From Spongiibacter taiwanensis (GTDB lineage Bacteria; Pseudomonadota; Gammaproteobacteria; Pseudomonadales; Spongiibacteraceae), in contig NZ_CP098455.1 of NCBI RefSeq assembly GCF_023702635.1, forward strand, positions 930,001 through 994,000: DNA of 64,000 nucleotides, given 5' to 3'. The position numbers were made by a program, and so were the translations under genes. A model generated the notes under the pieces. That model ran no database searches, was not told where the DNA came from, and saw nothing but the letters and a program-made list of their open reading frames with translations. Of this stretch, positions 49,115 through 58,258 are shown one piece after another; the stretch's first letter is position 1; each line of letters opens with the position of its first letter.

Positions 49115-49585
49115 ATGAAAAGAACGATCTTGGCCACCGCATTGCTGGCGGGGGCAATGAACACCCACGCACAGGGCATCAATCTTGCCCCCTTGGTACC
49201 CGCTGATCTGGTGACCTCGCTGACGGGCTTGGCCGTCGGCGACCTGCTACCGATCGCCGGGGAGCTCATCAACAGTGCGCCCCTGTCAGATCAACTCCTC
49301 GGCGGTCTCGCATTGGGCGCGCCGCTTACCGACCTGGTACTGGGCGGCGATTCTCTGAAGGGGCTTTCCAATTTTTACGGGCCGCTGGATAGCGTACTGG
49401 CTCCGGTCGTCGCACTGACTTCTCAGGACGGACTGGGCGCGGTTTTGGCAGCGCCACTGGATATTCTGGTCGCCCCGGTAAATCCCGTGCTGGCGACCTT
49501 GGGCGGCGGCGCCCAGCCGCTGAACGGATTGACCGTACTGTTTGACCCCCTGTCCCTGATTTTGGACGGCGGCCTCGCGCTTTAG
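49115..49585 (+). CDS. secreted Leu/Gly/Pro-rich hydrophobic protein (156 aa)
   Basis: I recognise no family. A clear signal peptide (TILATALLAGAMNTHAQG) is followed by a mature chain almost without charge, made of short hydrophobic steps such as LAPLVPADLV, APLTDLVLGG, GPLDSVLAPVV and APLDILVAPVNPVL. This looks like imperfect repeats of a P-L-x-x-L-x-x-P unit. It could be a surface or outer membrane-associated protein. Good ribosome site (GGGAGAAATGT) before ATG at 49115. Confidence 0.7.
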   Translation: MKRTILATALLAGAMNTHAQGINLAPLVPADLVTSLTGLAVGDLLPIAGELINSAPLSDQLLGGLALGAPLTDLVLGGDSLKGLSNFYGPLDSVLAPVVALTSQDGLGAVLAAPLDILVAPVNPVLATLGGGAQPLNGLTVLFDPLSLILDGGLAL

Positions 49586-49627
49586 GAAGAGGGCAAGGGA
49601 GTCTGCCAGATAATTTGGGCAGGCTCG

Positions 49628-50383
49628 CTAGCGTAACAGGGCCTGACCGCCATCAACCGGGATGGTGTGTCCGGTGATAAAACCGGCGTCGGCACTGCAC
49701 AAGAACACCACCACCCTGCCGATATCCTCTTCGCAGTCACCCACTCTGCCCAGTGGTACCGACTCCAGGAAGGCAGCAACGTCGTCTTCGCCACTTTCCA
49801 CCCAGCTGGCAACGGCAGGGGAATTCGCCAGGGGCATGACGCAGTTGACCCGGATATTGTCTGGCCCCCATTCGCAGGCGGCAGCGCGGCTGAGGGCGCG
49901 GATGGCTTCTTTGGCGGCAGCGTAGGCGCCATAGCCAGCGGAATTACCGCGAACGGCGGCCGAGCTGGCCATGTTAACCACCGCGCCTTCACCACGCAGA
50001 TAGGGATAACAGGCTTTTAAAAAGCGGAAGGTAGCAAGCGGGCCAGAGTCCATGCCCAGGTGATACTCGTCCTCACTTAATTCCAGGATGTCGCCAAGGG
50101 GCACAATCTGGGCATTGTTGATCAAAATATCGATGCCGCCGAATTCATCCACCACTTCCTGCACGGCAGACTCGATGTCTTCCAGCTCCATCACATCGCA
50201 AACAAAGGCCTCTGCTCGACCACCACGGCGATGAATTTCAGCGCAGGTTGCTTCCAGCGGCCCCAGCGTTCGACCCAGCACCGCCACCGTGGCACCTTCG
50301 CTGGCAAGTGCCAAGGCCACCCCGGCACCCACACCCTGACCACCGCCGGTCACCAACGCCACCTTGTTCTGCAAACAAGCCAT
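49628..50383 (-). CDS. short-chain dehydrogenase/reductase
   Basis: A 251-residue SDR with VTGGGQGVGAG, NNAQ in place of NNAG, a catalytic Ser in MASSAA and YGAYAAAK holding Tyr and Lys. The C-terminal TGHTIPVDGG is typical. Substrate unknown. ATG at 50383 with GGGAG 8 nt upstream begins the usual CLQNKVALVTGG; the frame to 50473 adds 30 residues unlike SDRs. It is convergent with the secreted Leu/Gly-rich gene. Confidence 0.88.
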   Translation of the reverse strand: MACLQNKVALVTGGGQGVGAGVALALASEGATVAVLGRTLGPLEATCAEIHRRGGRAEAFVCDVMELEDIESAVQEVVDEFGGIDILINNAQIVPLGDILELSEDEYHLGMDSGPLATFRFLKACYPYLRGEGAVVNMASSAAVRGNSAGYGAYAAAKEAIRALSRAAACEWGPDNIRVNCVMPLANSPAVASWVESGEDDVAAFLESVPLGRVGDCEEDIGRVVVFLCSADAGFITGHTIPVDGGQALLR

Positions 50384-50738
50384 GCCCTGCGCTCCCATCA
50401 TTATTGTTTGAGCCCGGCTTCGACAATGCATCAGCCACCCCTTGCTGGCAAGGAAAAATCGCCACATTTGCACCGGCCGAAAATACCGCTACCGCAAACG
50501 CAGCAAGGGTACAAATGCAGTGCAGTGCGCCAAAAGATGCACAATATATGCACATTATCACCAACGAGCCTCCTCTCATCTCGCGCACGCATAGCGTGCA
50601 GCACCCCCAGGGCATCGCCGCCAAAGCCAGGCAGGCCGCGGCTGGCAAACATTGTCACCCCACCTGGCCTGGTCCTTGCTCAAGCGGTCAACAGACCAGC
50701 CAGCAGCACCGCTAGTAAAAACAGAATGGAGACCCACT
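50384..50738. other. 355-bp divergent region before the signalling operon
   Basis: No gene is visible; open frames here are shadows. It should contain promoters for the leftward SDR and the rightward sensor operon. A direct repeat ATGCACA (50537-50543 and 50548-50554) in an AT-rich patch is the only candidate regulatory feature. Confidence 0.5.
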
Positions 50739-52832
50739 ATGAAGCTGGATTTTGCAAAGTACCGCGGCATTATCGTGTCGGTAGCGCTCTTCCTGCTGCT
50801 CGATGCCTCGGTGTTGATGCTCAATTTTTATATCTCCTTCGAGATTGCCGAGGACGCCGTCGGCGTAAACCTGGCGGGGCGCCAGCGCATGCTGTCCCAG
50901 CGCATGATGAAGTCACTGCTTGACCTCGATTCCGCCAACAGCGAAGCGACCCGCGAAAAGGCGCTGATAGAACTCGACAATACCGTTGGCGTTTTCGATA
51001 CCACGCTGGGCGCCTTTGATCAGGGCGGGGTCACTCCCGGGGCAGACAGCCAGGAGCAGGTCTTGCAACCAGTCAGCACGGCAGACGGCAGGGCAGCAAT
51101 TGCGAGCGCCAACGAAATCTGGGCACCGTTTCATCAGCAGTTGCGGGCCCTGTTGGCCAGCGCGCAAAACGGCGGGCCCCTCAGCCAACCCATGTTAGCC
51201 GCAGCCATCGACTACGGCCGGGCAAACAACCTTGAGTTGCTGCGGCTCATGAACGTGCTGACGGTTGACCTGGAAAACTATGCCGCATCCAAAGCCAAGC
51301 GCTTACGCCTGATTCAAACCGTTGGGATCACCCTGGCGGTCATCAACTTCTTCATCATCATGTTCCACTTTCTGCGCCAGCTTCAGGAAAGCGACGAAAA
51401 GATCGCCGCCGCCCAAAGTGAAACCCGGGAAATTCTCGACACCGTGAGTGAGGGCCTGTTTCTGCTGGATCAGGCGCAGCGTATTGGCAGTCAGTACTCC
51501 GCAGAACTGAACGAAATCTTTTTGCGCAGTGATATCGCCGGCAGCGACTTTGACGAGCTACTAAGCAATATTGTGTCAGACAAGGACCGCCACACCGCCC
51601 GCAGTTTCATCAAGCTGCTGTTCGATCCCCGCAAAAAGCAAAAGCTGATAGGCGACCTCAATCCGCTGCGACAAGTCGAAGTGCATATTCCCCAGGCCGA
51701 CGGCAGCTTCCAGAACAAACACCTCAGCTTTGCCTTTTCCAGAGTACTGCGAGACGGCGAAATCATTCACGTTCTGGTCACCGTGCAGGATATTTCCCGG
51801 CAGGTGAAACTGGCTCAGGATCTGGAGGCCGCCAGACAGCAAGGCGAAGAGCAATTGGAGATGTTGTCTACCATCGTTCAGAGCGACACCACCCTGCTCA
51901 ATCTGTTCCTGGAGAACAGCGTCCGCTGCTTCGAGCAGATCAACGATGTACTCAAGAGCCCCGCCAAAACGCGCTTGCAGTATTTGGAAAAGCTGCGCCA
52001 GATCTACGCATTGATTCACAACTACAAGGGCGAAGCGGCCGCCCTGAATCTGGACAGTTTTGCCCAGCAGGCCCACGAGTTTGAGGACCAGCTCAGCGCA
52101 CTGCAGGAGCTCCCGAAACTCGGTGGCAACGATTTTCTGGGGCTGACGGTTTACCTGAACAAGCTGATGACCCAAACCGAAGCTGTTCAGGCAATGATGG
52201 CCAAAGTGGCTGGTCTCGTCGGACCGGGCAGTGCCAATACCGCGCGCGCCAGCCGCTTCGAGTTCGATCATTTACAACACCTAGCCGACAAAATTGCCCA
52301 GCGCCGTGACAAAGAGGTGGAGGTGGTGTGCAGCGGCTTTAACGACTACTGCCTCAGCGACGAACTGAAAGCCCAGCTCAACAGTATCGCCTTACAGTTG
52401 TTGCGCAATGCCGTCAGCCACGGCATCGAACCTTGCGCGGTGCGCGGGCAGTCACAAAAGCCGCCCCGGGGCGAAATCCATATTCGCCTGGTTGGGCGCC
52501 TGGACCAAAGCCTTGAGCTGACGGTAGAAGACGATGGCGCCGGGCTCGATCGGGACAAAATTGTCCAGGTAGCCCTCGATAAGGGGCTGATCAACGAAAC
52601 AGAAGCAGAGAGCCTGGACGGCAAAGCCGTTATGGCGCTGATCTTCCACCCCCAGCTATCCACCCAGGACGAGGTTGACGAGGATGCTGGCCGGGGCATC
52701 GGCATGTATGCCGTGCGGCGCATTGTTAACGATCTCGGCGGTCGCATCACGGTGAAATCCCGCCGCGGTGTGGGCACCACCTTCAGAATTCATCTTCCCA
52801 GAGCGTTGGCATCGCTACCGCGCGCTGCCTGA
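50739..52832 (+). CDS. membrane sensor with PilJ-type N-terminus and CheA-like histidine kinase core
   Basis: A 697-residue sensor protein. Order: membrane helix near residues 10-32, a PilJ/NarX-type periplasmic four-helix domain (NLAGRQRMLSQRMM), second membrane helix near 190-215, a PAS-like region (about 230-370), a helical domain with YALIHNYKGEAAALNL whose His resembles the Hpt site of CheA-type kinases, and a C-terminal HATPase (LLRNAVSHGIEP, EDDGAGLD, GRGIGMYAV). The SHGIEP N-box and Hpt-like site place it nearer CheA than ordinary HisKA kinases, though no CheW domain is seen. ATG at 50739 has GGAG 7 nt upstream. Partners follow at once. Confidence 0.85.
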   Translation: MKLDFAKYRGIIVSVALFLLLDASVLMLNFYISFEIAEDAVGVNLAGRQRMLSQRMMKSLLDLDSANSEATREKALIELDNTVGVFDTTLGAFDQGGVTPGADSQEQVLQPVSTADGRAAIASANEIWAPFHQQLRALLASAQNGGPLSQPMLAAAIDYGRANNLELLRLMNVLTVDLENYAASKAKRLRLIQTVGITLAVINFFIIMFHFLRQLQESDEKIAAAQSETREILDTVSEGLFLLDQAQRIGSQYSAELNEIFLRSDIAGSDFDELLSNIVSDKDRHTARSFIKLLFDPRKKQKLIGDLNPLRQVEVHIPQADGSFQNKHLSFAFSRVLRDGEIIHVLVTVQDISRQVKLAQDLEAARQQGEEQLEMLSTIVQSDTTLLNLFLENSVRCFEQINDVLKSPAKTRLQYLEKLRQIYALIHNYKGEAAALNLDSFAQQAHEFEDQLSALQELPKLGGNDFLGLTVYLNKLMTQTEAVQAMMAKVAGLVGPGSANTARASRFEFDHLQHLADKIAQRRDKEVEVVCSGFNDYCLSDELKAQLNSIALQLLRNAVSHGIEPCAVRGQSQKPPRGEIHIRLVGRLDQSLELTVEDDGAGLDRDKIVQVALDKGLINETEAESLDGKAVMALIFHPQLSTQDEVDEDAGRGIGMYAVRRIVNDLGGRITVKSRRGVGTTFRIHLPRALASLPRAA

Positions 52833-52841
52833 GGAAACTGC

Positions 52842-53210
52842 ATGCTAAATCTGATGATTGTGGATGATTCGAACATCATCCGTTCTAAAATCCAGCGGGC
52901 CTGCGACAGCAAGCGCTTCGATGTGGTGGCAGTGGCCCGGGATGGCCGCGAGGCGCTCACCCTGGCCCACAACTGCAAACCTGACGTGGTCACCATGGAC
53001 TTAACCATGCCCAACCTCGACGGAATCGGCTGCATAAGCGCCCTGTCTAAAATGCTGCCGGAAGTGCTGATTTTGGTGGTGTCGGCGCTGTCAGACGAGG
53101 CCACCGGTATTGAAGCCCTGGAGCGCGGCGCCAGCGGCTTTCTGCTTAAACCCTTCAGCGAGGCGCAACTGCGCGACGCCCTGGACGCCCTAACCGATCA
53201 CCTGGGATAA
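52842..53210 (+). CDS. CheY-like single-domain response regulator
   Basis: A 122-residue receiver domain without output domain: acidic pocket D8-D9, phospho-acceptor D53 (VTMDLTMPNLDG), switch Ser81 in place of Thr/Ser, and K103 in LLKPFSE. It lies 9 bp after the kinase gene and 4 bp before the CheX-like gene, so it is the likely phosphorylation target of the first and dephosphorylation target of the second. Confidence 0.93.
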   Translation: MLNLMIVDDSNIIRSKIQRACDSKRFDVVAVARDGREALTLAHNCKPDVVTMDLTMPNLDGIGCISALSKMLPEVLILVVSALSDEATGIEALERGASGFLLKPFSEAQLRDALDALTDHLG

Positions 53211-53214
53211 CACC

Positions 53215-53661
53215 ATGCACGAAGACAATTTACAGATTTTTATTGACGGCATTAGCCGCTACTTTGAACACACCAAAGACAACGACCTGCGTCTGGGCAC
53301 CCCCTATTTGGCCCCCAACAGCGCCCCGGTCTCAATGGACTACACCGGCATCATCGGCGTTTCCGGGTCCAGTAAAGGCTGTGTGTACTTCACCGCGCCA
53401 AAGGCAATGCTAAAGCACCTGATCATCAGCCTTGGCGAACCGGATACGTCGGAGAGCAATATGGTGGATCTGGTGGGCGAACTGGCCAACACGATTTCCG
53501 GCAATGCCCGCCGGGAGCTGGGGAAAAACTTTATGATTTCTGTGCCGGTCGTGGTGTCCGGCGCCCCAAATCAGATCCACCTGCCGACGGACCTGCGCTC
53601 CTATGTGATTCCGGCCACCTGGCGCAGCTATCAGGCAGCAATGGTAATTTGCCTGCAGTAG
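53215..53661 (+). CDS. CheX-like phosphatase
   Basis: A 148-residue protein of the CheC/CheX/FliY type. The signature ExxN is E89 and N92 in VGELANTISGNA, the residues that attack phospho-CheY in CheX. The N-terminal part and the central GVSGSSKGCVYF strand pattern agree with CheX. It closes the kinase-receiver-phosphatase operon. No chemoreceptor, CheW or flagellar gene is in the window. Confidence 0.85.
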   Translation: MHEDNLQIFIDGISRYFEHTKDNDLRLGTPYLAPNSAPVSMDYTGIIGVSGSSKGCVYFTAPKAMLKHLIISLGEPDTSESNMVDLVGELANTISGNARRELGKNFMISVPVVVSGAPNQIHLPTDLRSYVIPATWRSYQAAMVICLQ

Positions 53662-53714
53662 CGGCAAATCGACTGTCTCGAAGGGGGCACATTTGGGGCA
53701 GCTCGGGCCGGGAC

Positions 53715-54593
53715 TTAAGACACCCGCTCGACATCGACGGCGACGGTAAGGGACTGATCACTGCCCCCGCCGAATACAATTCCTTTAAGCGGAGTCACGT
53801 CGGAGTAGTCGCGTCCCCACCCGGTCGTGATGTGCTGATCGGCGGGAATCAGGTCGTTGGTGGGGTCAAAATCGTTCCAGCCATCGCCGGGGACATACAC
53901 CGAAAACCAGGCATGGGAGGCATCAGCGCCCTGCAGTTTCTGCTGACCCGGCGGCGGCAAGGTCTCGAGGTAGCCACTGACATAGCGCGCCGCAAACCCG
54001 AGGCTGCGCAGCACCGCAATGGCCAGATGGGCAAAATCCTGACAAACCCCGCGGCGATTTTCCAACACCTCCGCCAGTGGCGTGGCCACCGTGGAAAATC
54101 CCGGATCATACTGAAAGTCGGTAAATATCCGGCTGTTGAGGGCCGCCACCGCTTCCATAAACGGGCGTTCAGCGGGAAACAGGTCACGGCCAAAATCCGC
54201 CAGCTCGTTGCTGCCCTGCAGCATGGGGGAATCAAAACAGAATTCAGTGGCCTCGATATCGTCCTGAGCGCGACTTTCCTCCAGCACCTTTAACACTTCG
54301 CCACAGGTAATACCGCTGCCCAGCAGGCGACTCTCGGAGGGTGCAATCTCAATCTCACTCTCTACCGTCACCGACAGGCTGCGATGGGGCTTTTCCACCG
54401 AAAATTGACAGACCACGTTGCCGTAATAGTCTTCTCTGCGTATCCGGGTGGCAGGCACCGGGTCGATACGAATATCGCTGTACACCACCCGTTGTCCCCG
54501 GCAGTCCCGGGGAATCAGGTAGGCAATGTTGTAGCCCTGGCTAACCTGATCGGCGTAATCGTATTTGGTGGTGTGACTGATCCGATATCTCAC
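53715..54593 (-). CDS. transglutaminase-like cysteine protease-fold protein
   Basis: A 292-residue protein with an N-terminal beta-domain (YRISHTTKYDYADQVSQGYN) and a transglutaminase core. The catalytic triad is C184 (RRGVCQDFAH), H227 (SHAWFSVYVPG) and D243 (WNDFDPTND). Such proteins accompany ATP-grasp and alpha-E proteins in a conserved cluster predicted to make and remove a peptide tag or small peptide. Start is GTG at 54593, overlapping the stop of the upstream gene by 4 nt (GTGA), so translation is coupled. Confidence 0.92.
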   Translation of the reverse strand: MRYRISHTTKYDYADQVSQGYNIAYLIPRDCRGQRVVYSDIRIDPVPATRIRREDYYGNVVCQFSVEKPHRSLSVTVESEIEIAPSESRLLGSGITCGEVLKVLEESRAQDDIEATEFCFDSPMLQGSNELADFGRDLFPAERPFMEAVAALNSRIFTDFQYDPGFSTVATPLAEVLENRRGVCQDFAHLAIAVLRSLGFAARYVSGYLETLPPPGQQKLQGADASHAWFSVYVPGDGWNDFDPTNDLIPADQHITTGWGRDYSDVTPLKGIVFGGGSDQSLTVAVDVERVS

Positions 54594-57148
54594 TGCAGCC
54601 CCCTGCCGCTCATCTCAATGGGCTGAGGGCCCGAGGTGTGATCGAAATAGCGATCAGCCAAGAATTGGGCCGCGTTATTTAGATCATCCTCCAGAGAGGC
54701 CAACAGCTCATCCAGTGTTGGAAATTCCGTTCCTTCCTCGTTGAGCTTGGACAACTCCGCCAGGCTCGACAACAACAGGCTATTCACCGCCCGCAGCACA
54801 CAGCGCATGTCGTCGGTCACCTGTACGCCACGAATGGGACCACTGACATCTTCCAAATGATCCTTGAGCGCCTCCAACTGGAACAACACCGAGCGCGGGT
54901 TCTGGGGATCAAACAGCAGCAGCTCCAAGCCTTTATCGAGGCGGTACCCGGTGCGGTAATAGCGCTTGTACACAATGCGTGACTCGAGACTGGCCAGCAC
55001 CGGCTTTAACAGCGGCACACTGTTGCCTTCCGCGCCGGTGACCAGGGTATGGCGCAGCAATTCCACGGTGCGCTGGGCACGCTCGATGCGGCGGCCGATT
55101 TCCATAAAGCGCCAGGCCCGCCCCCGCACCATACTTTCCTGACTCAAACCCGACAGGGCCAGCAGGGTGGTGATCAGCGGGTCGAGCAGCTCTTCCGGCG
55201 CGGCCTGCAGGCTCGAGGCAAGATTGGTGTTGAGGTACTCCATACCGTCGCGCACGTCGTTAATCAGCCGCAGCATGTCGTTAGAGAGCAGCTCTTTGAC
55301 GCTGCCCGCCGAGTGCAGAATCGATTCCAGACAGTGGGCAATACTGCCCTGCCGGGCGCGGTTGGCAACCAGATCCAGCAACTCCTGCTCCGGGGCCGAA
55401 AAATCCGCGTCCTCGGCGGTAAAACCGGGATAGGTTGCGGTCAAGTGGGTGACCGCCTCCAACAGCACCCGACGCAGGTGTTCGGCCAGCGGCTCAATAC
55501 TGTTCAGCTCTTCGAAGGCGGTGCGCACCAGGCGCAGGCCCGATTCGGCCCGCTCGGCATAGCGACCAAACCAGTACAGGTTCTCGATGACCCGGCTGGG
55601 CAGGCTGAAGCTGCGCTCCATTTTTTGCCGGGCCATAAAATCGTCAGGCTGGGCCTCCGGCACTTCCGGCTCGGATTCCAGAATCCAGGTGTCCTTACTG
55701 GCACCGGCGTACTGACTGACAATGTGCAGGGTATCTTGACGGCTGCCCACCCGAGTCAGGCCACCGGGCATCACATTGTAGGAACTGCCACTGGCAACGG
55801 TGAACCCGCGCATCACCAGTGGGCGACTGCTGAAAGACGCACCACTGAGCACCGGGGTATGCGACGGCGACACCGCCACTTGCGCGACATAGTCCCGGGG
55901 TTTGGCCAGAATTTCCGCCAGCAACTGCTGGCGCTTCTGGGGCGGTAAATCACTGACAAAAATGCTGTGCTTTCCCGGCAGACGATAGGTCGGCCGGATC
56001 AACAACTCATCAAAATGCGCTTTGACATATTCCAGGTCGTTAGCGTCGCCACACCACCAGGTCTGAACCGAGTTGAGGCGCAGCTCCCGGCCTAAAAAGT
56101 GCTGGGCGATGGCCGGCATGTACTTGGCGAGCACCGGGTTTTCCAACACGCCGCTGCCCAGGGGATTGGCTATTACCACCCCTCCGCTACGGGCCACTTC
56201 CAGCAGCCCTGGCACCCCCTGGGAGGAATCGTAGCGTGACACCAGGGGATCGGTGTACTCGTCATCAACCCGGCGCAACACCACGTCGACCCGGCGCAGG
56301 CCGTCGAGGGATTTCAGCCACACACTGCCTTTGCGCACCGTCAAATCCCGGGCCTGAACCAGCGGATAGCCCAGGTAGTTGGCCAGGTAGGCGTCTTCGA
56401 AGGAGTTTTCCTTGAACGCGCCCTGGGTCAGGTAGACCACCAGGGGCGAGTCCTTGGACTGGCTGAGTTCAGCCATTTTTCGCCGCCAGGCGAGGAAGAA
56501 ATTGGACAGCCGGTGAACGTGGGTATCCCGGAACAGGCTCGGCATTACCCGGCGCAGTACGGTGCGGTTCTCCAGCGCATAGCCCGTGCCGGTAGGTGCT
56601 TGGGTGCGGTCCCCAATCACCAACCACTCGCCCTGTTGATTGCGCACCAGGTCGGAGGCATGGAAGATCAGCTGGTGCTGACCGGGCACCCGAATGCCAT
56701 CGCAGGCTCGCAAAAATCCGGGATGGCCATACACCGCTGCCGGCGGAATGACCCGATGTTTGATCAGGTTTCGTTCGCCGTAGAGGTCGTCGAGGATCAG
56801 GTTAAGCAATTCGGCCCGCTCGCGCAGGGCATTTTCGATCACCTCCCACTCCTGACTGGATAGAATCAGGGGCAGCAGGTCGAGGTTCCAGGTATGGCTG
56901 ATATTGAGCTGGTCGCCAGGGCTATAGCTGGCGCCGTCATCCCGCAGAATTCGCTTGGCGGTGCGCTGACGCTCTAGTAGCGCCTCCGGGCCCATGCTCC
57001 GTAGCACTTGCATGGGATAATGCCAGTGTTCGCGAATTTCGCCATTAGCGCCCAGCACCTCGTCGTACTGGCTGTGCTGAGGCTTATAGTCGAAGCGGTC
57101 TAATGGCATGGGTTCCGAGCCGCTGGGATTGGTCGCAGTTTTTTGCAT
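54590..57148 (-). CDS. circularly permuted ATP-grasp protein fused to alpha-E domain
   Basis: An 852-residue fusion. Residues about 60-480 are a type 2 circularly permuted ATP-grasp domain (DLVRNQQGEWLVIGDRTQAPTG, DVVLRRVDDEYTDPL); about 530-840 form an alpha-E domain (LPSRVIENLYWFGRYAERAE). The family is predicted to form peptide bonds. ATG at 57148 is used; ATG at 57106 is also possible. The related single-domain genes upstream (57326 and 58255) carry the same two domains separately, so the operon holds two sets. Confidence 0.92.
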   Translation of the reverse strand: MQKTATNPSGSEPMPLDRFDYKPQHSQYDEVLGANGEIREHWHYPMQVLRSMGPEALLERQRTAKRILRDDGASYSPGDQLNISHTWNLDLLPLILSSQEWEVIENALRERAELLNLILDDLYGERNLIKHRVIPPAAVYGHPGFLRACDGIRVPGQHQLIFHASDLVRNQQGEWLVIGDRTQAPTGTGYALENRTVLRRVMPSLFRDTHVHRLSNFFLAWRRKMAELSQSKDSPLVVYLTQGAFKENSFEDAYLANYLGYPLVQARDLTVRKGSVWLKSLDGLRRVDVVLRRVDDEYTDPLVSRYDSSQGVPGLLEVARSGGVVIANPLGSGVLENPVLAKYMPAIAQHFLGRELRLNSVQTWWCGDANDLEYVKAHFDELLIRPTYRLPGKHSIFVSDLPPQKRQQLLAEILAKPRDYVAQVAVSPSHTPVLSGASFSSRPLVMRGFTVASGSSYNVMPGGLTRVGSRQDTLHIVSQYAGASKDTWILESEPEVPEAQPDDFMARQKMERSFSLPSRVIENLYWFGRYAERAESGLRLVRTAFEELNSIEPLAEHLRRVLLEAVTHLTATYPGFTAEDADFSAPEQELLDLVANRARQGSIAHCLESILHSAGSVKELLSNDMLRLINDVRDGMEYLNTNLASSLQAAPEELLDPLITTLLALSGLSQESMVRGRAWRFMEIGRRIERAQRTVELLRHTLVTGAEGNSVPLLKPVLASLESRIVYKRYYRTGYRLDKGLELLLFDPQNPRSVLFQLEALKDHLEDVSGPIRGVQVTDDMRCVLRAVNSLLLSSLAELSKLNEEGTEFPTLDELLASLEDDLNNAAQFLADRYFDHTSGPQPIEMSGRGLQ

Positions 57149-57325
57149 GGCGTTCCAGGTTTCCGCGACCCAGGGGTCTTGGTCTTAAAGTCAGCGCGCC
57201 CCATCGACAGGGTGTCGCGAGGGGCAAGACTACCGCAGTTCCAAAATTCCAGCAAATGAGGAATAGTACGGTGAAACCCCTGCAGATGCAGCATAAAGCA
57301 CACCACCCGCGGGGGTTCGCCAGCC

Positions 57326-58258
57326 TTAACCCGGGGTAAACCAGGTCTCGTTAATCACATTGTGCAGGCCGCCCAACTGGCGCTGCAACTCGTCTATATG
57401 GGCAGGTAACGCCACCAGCACATCCTCATAACCGTCGCCTTTTTCCACTTGCTTGATCAGGCCATCCACAGCCTTGCCCACCGCCAGGCCTCGGGGCAAC
57501 ATGGCCGCAGAGGCACGCATATCCAGCAAACAGGCCGTCACCGCCCGGGGAAACAGCGTGTCCTCGAGCAGGAAGCGCGCCGAGTCCTCACCATTCAGGG
57601 AGACCTTCATGGTACGGCGGAAGGGCATGATGGCATTGAGGGTGCCCAACACGCTGCTCCACACCGCATCGGTCACGTGAACGCTGTCGTGCTCAATACA
57701 GTCGCCTGACATCCGCGCCCCCGCCTCCAGGGTCCGCAGGGTCATATCGGCGGTCTCCAGGCTGCGGCCCAGCACCAGGAAGTGCCAGGCCTCATCTCGA
57801 CGCATGGTGTCGTAAATCAGGCCGTTAATCTGCTGGCAGGTCTTGACGATGTCACCGAGAAACTCCGTCCGGTGGCGGCGATTCAGACCCTGCTGCATAT
57901 TCTCGCTGACGAAAATCTGAAACTCGTTGACCAGTTCCCAGCTCTCGGCGGGGAGCACATCCCGGGTAGTGCGAATGTTCTCCCGCACCATCCGCAGCGA
58001 CGACATCAGCGAACCTAAATTGCTGGTATCTTCCAGCAGAAAACGCACCACCCGCTTTTCATCCTTCACCGAAAAACGCCGTTCATATTCGTGATGACTG
58101 CCGCTGGCAATAACCAGGTTGTGCCAGCTGATGCCGGTATCCTTGGGCAAATCAAATAACAAAGAAGTGTAGACATTGATCAAGCGGGCCATACTTTCCA
58201 CCCGCTCCAAGTAGCGGGCAAACCAGTAAACGCGCTCAGCAACCCGGGACAGCATCAT
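57326..58258 (-). CDS. alpha-E domain protein
   Basis: A 310-residue all-helical protein of the alpha-E (DUF403) family with MLSRVAERVYWFARYLERVES at its start. It always accompanies circularly permuted ATP-grasp proteins and is thought to be part of the same peptide-ligating system. ATG at 58258 overlaps the TGA of the upstream ATP-grasp gene (ATGA) with GGAGGG about 8 nt before it, so this start is firm. The following 177 bp before the fusion gene have no gene. Confidence 0.92.
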   Translation of the reverse strand: MMLSRVAERVYWFARYLERVESMARLINVYTSLLFDLPKDTGISWHNLVIASGSHHEYERRFSVKDEKRVVRFLLEDTSNLGSLMSSLRMVRENIRTTRDVLPAESWELVNEFQIFVSENMQQGLNRRHRTEFLGDIVKTCQQINGLIYDTMRRDEAWHFLVLGRSLETADMTLRTLEAGARMSGDCIEHDSVHVTDAVWSSVLGTLNAIMPFRRTMKVSLNGEDSARFLLEDTLFPRAVTACLLDMRASAAMLPRGLAVGKAVDGLIKQVEKGDGYEDVLVALPAHIDELQRQLGGLHNVINETWFTPG

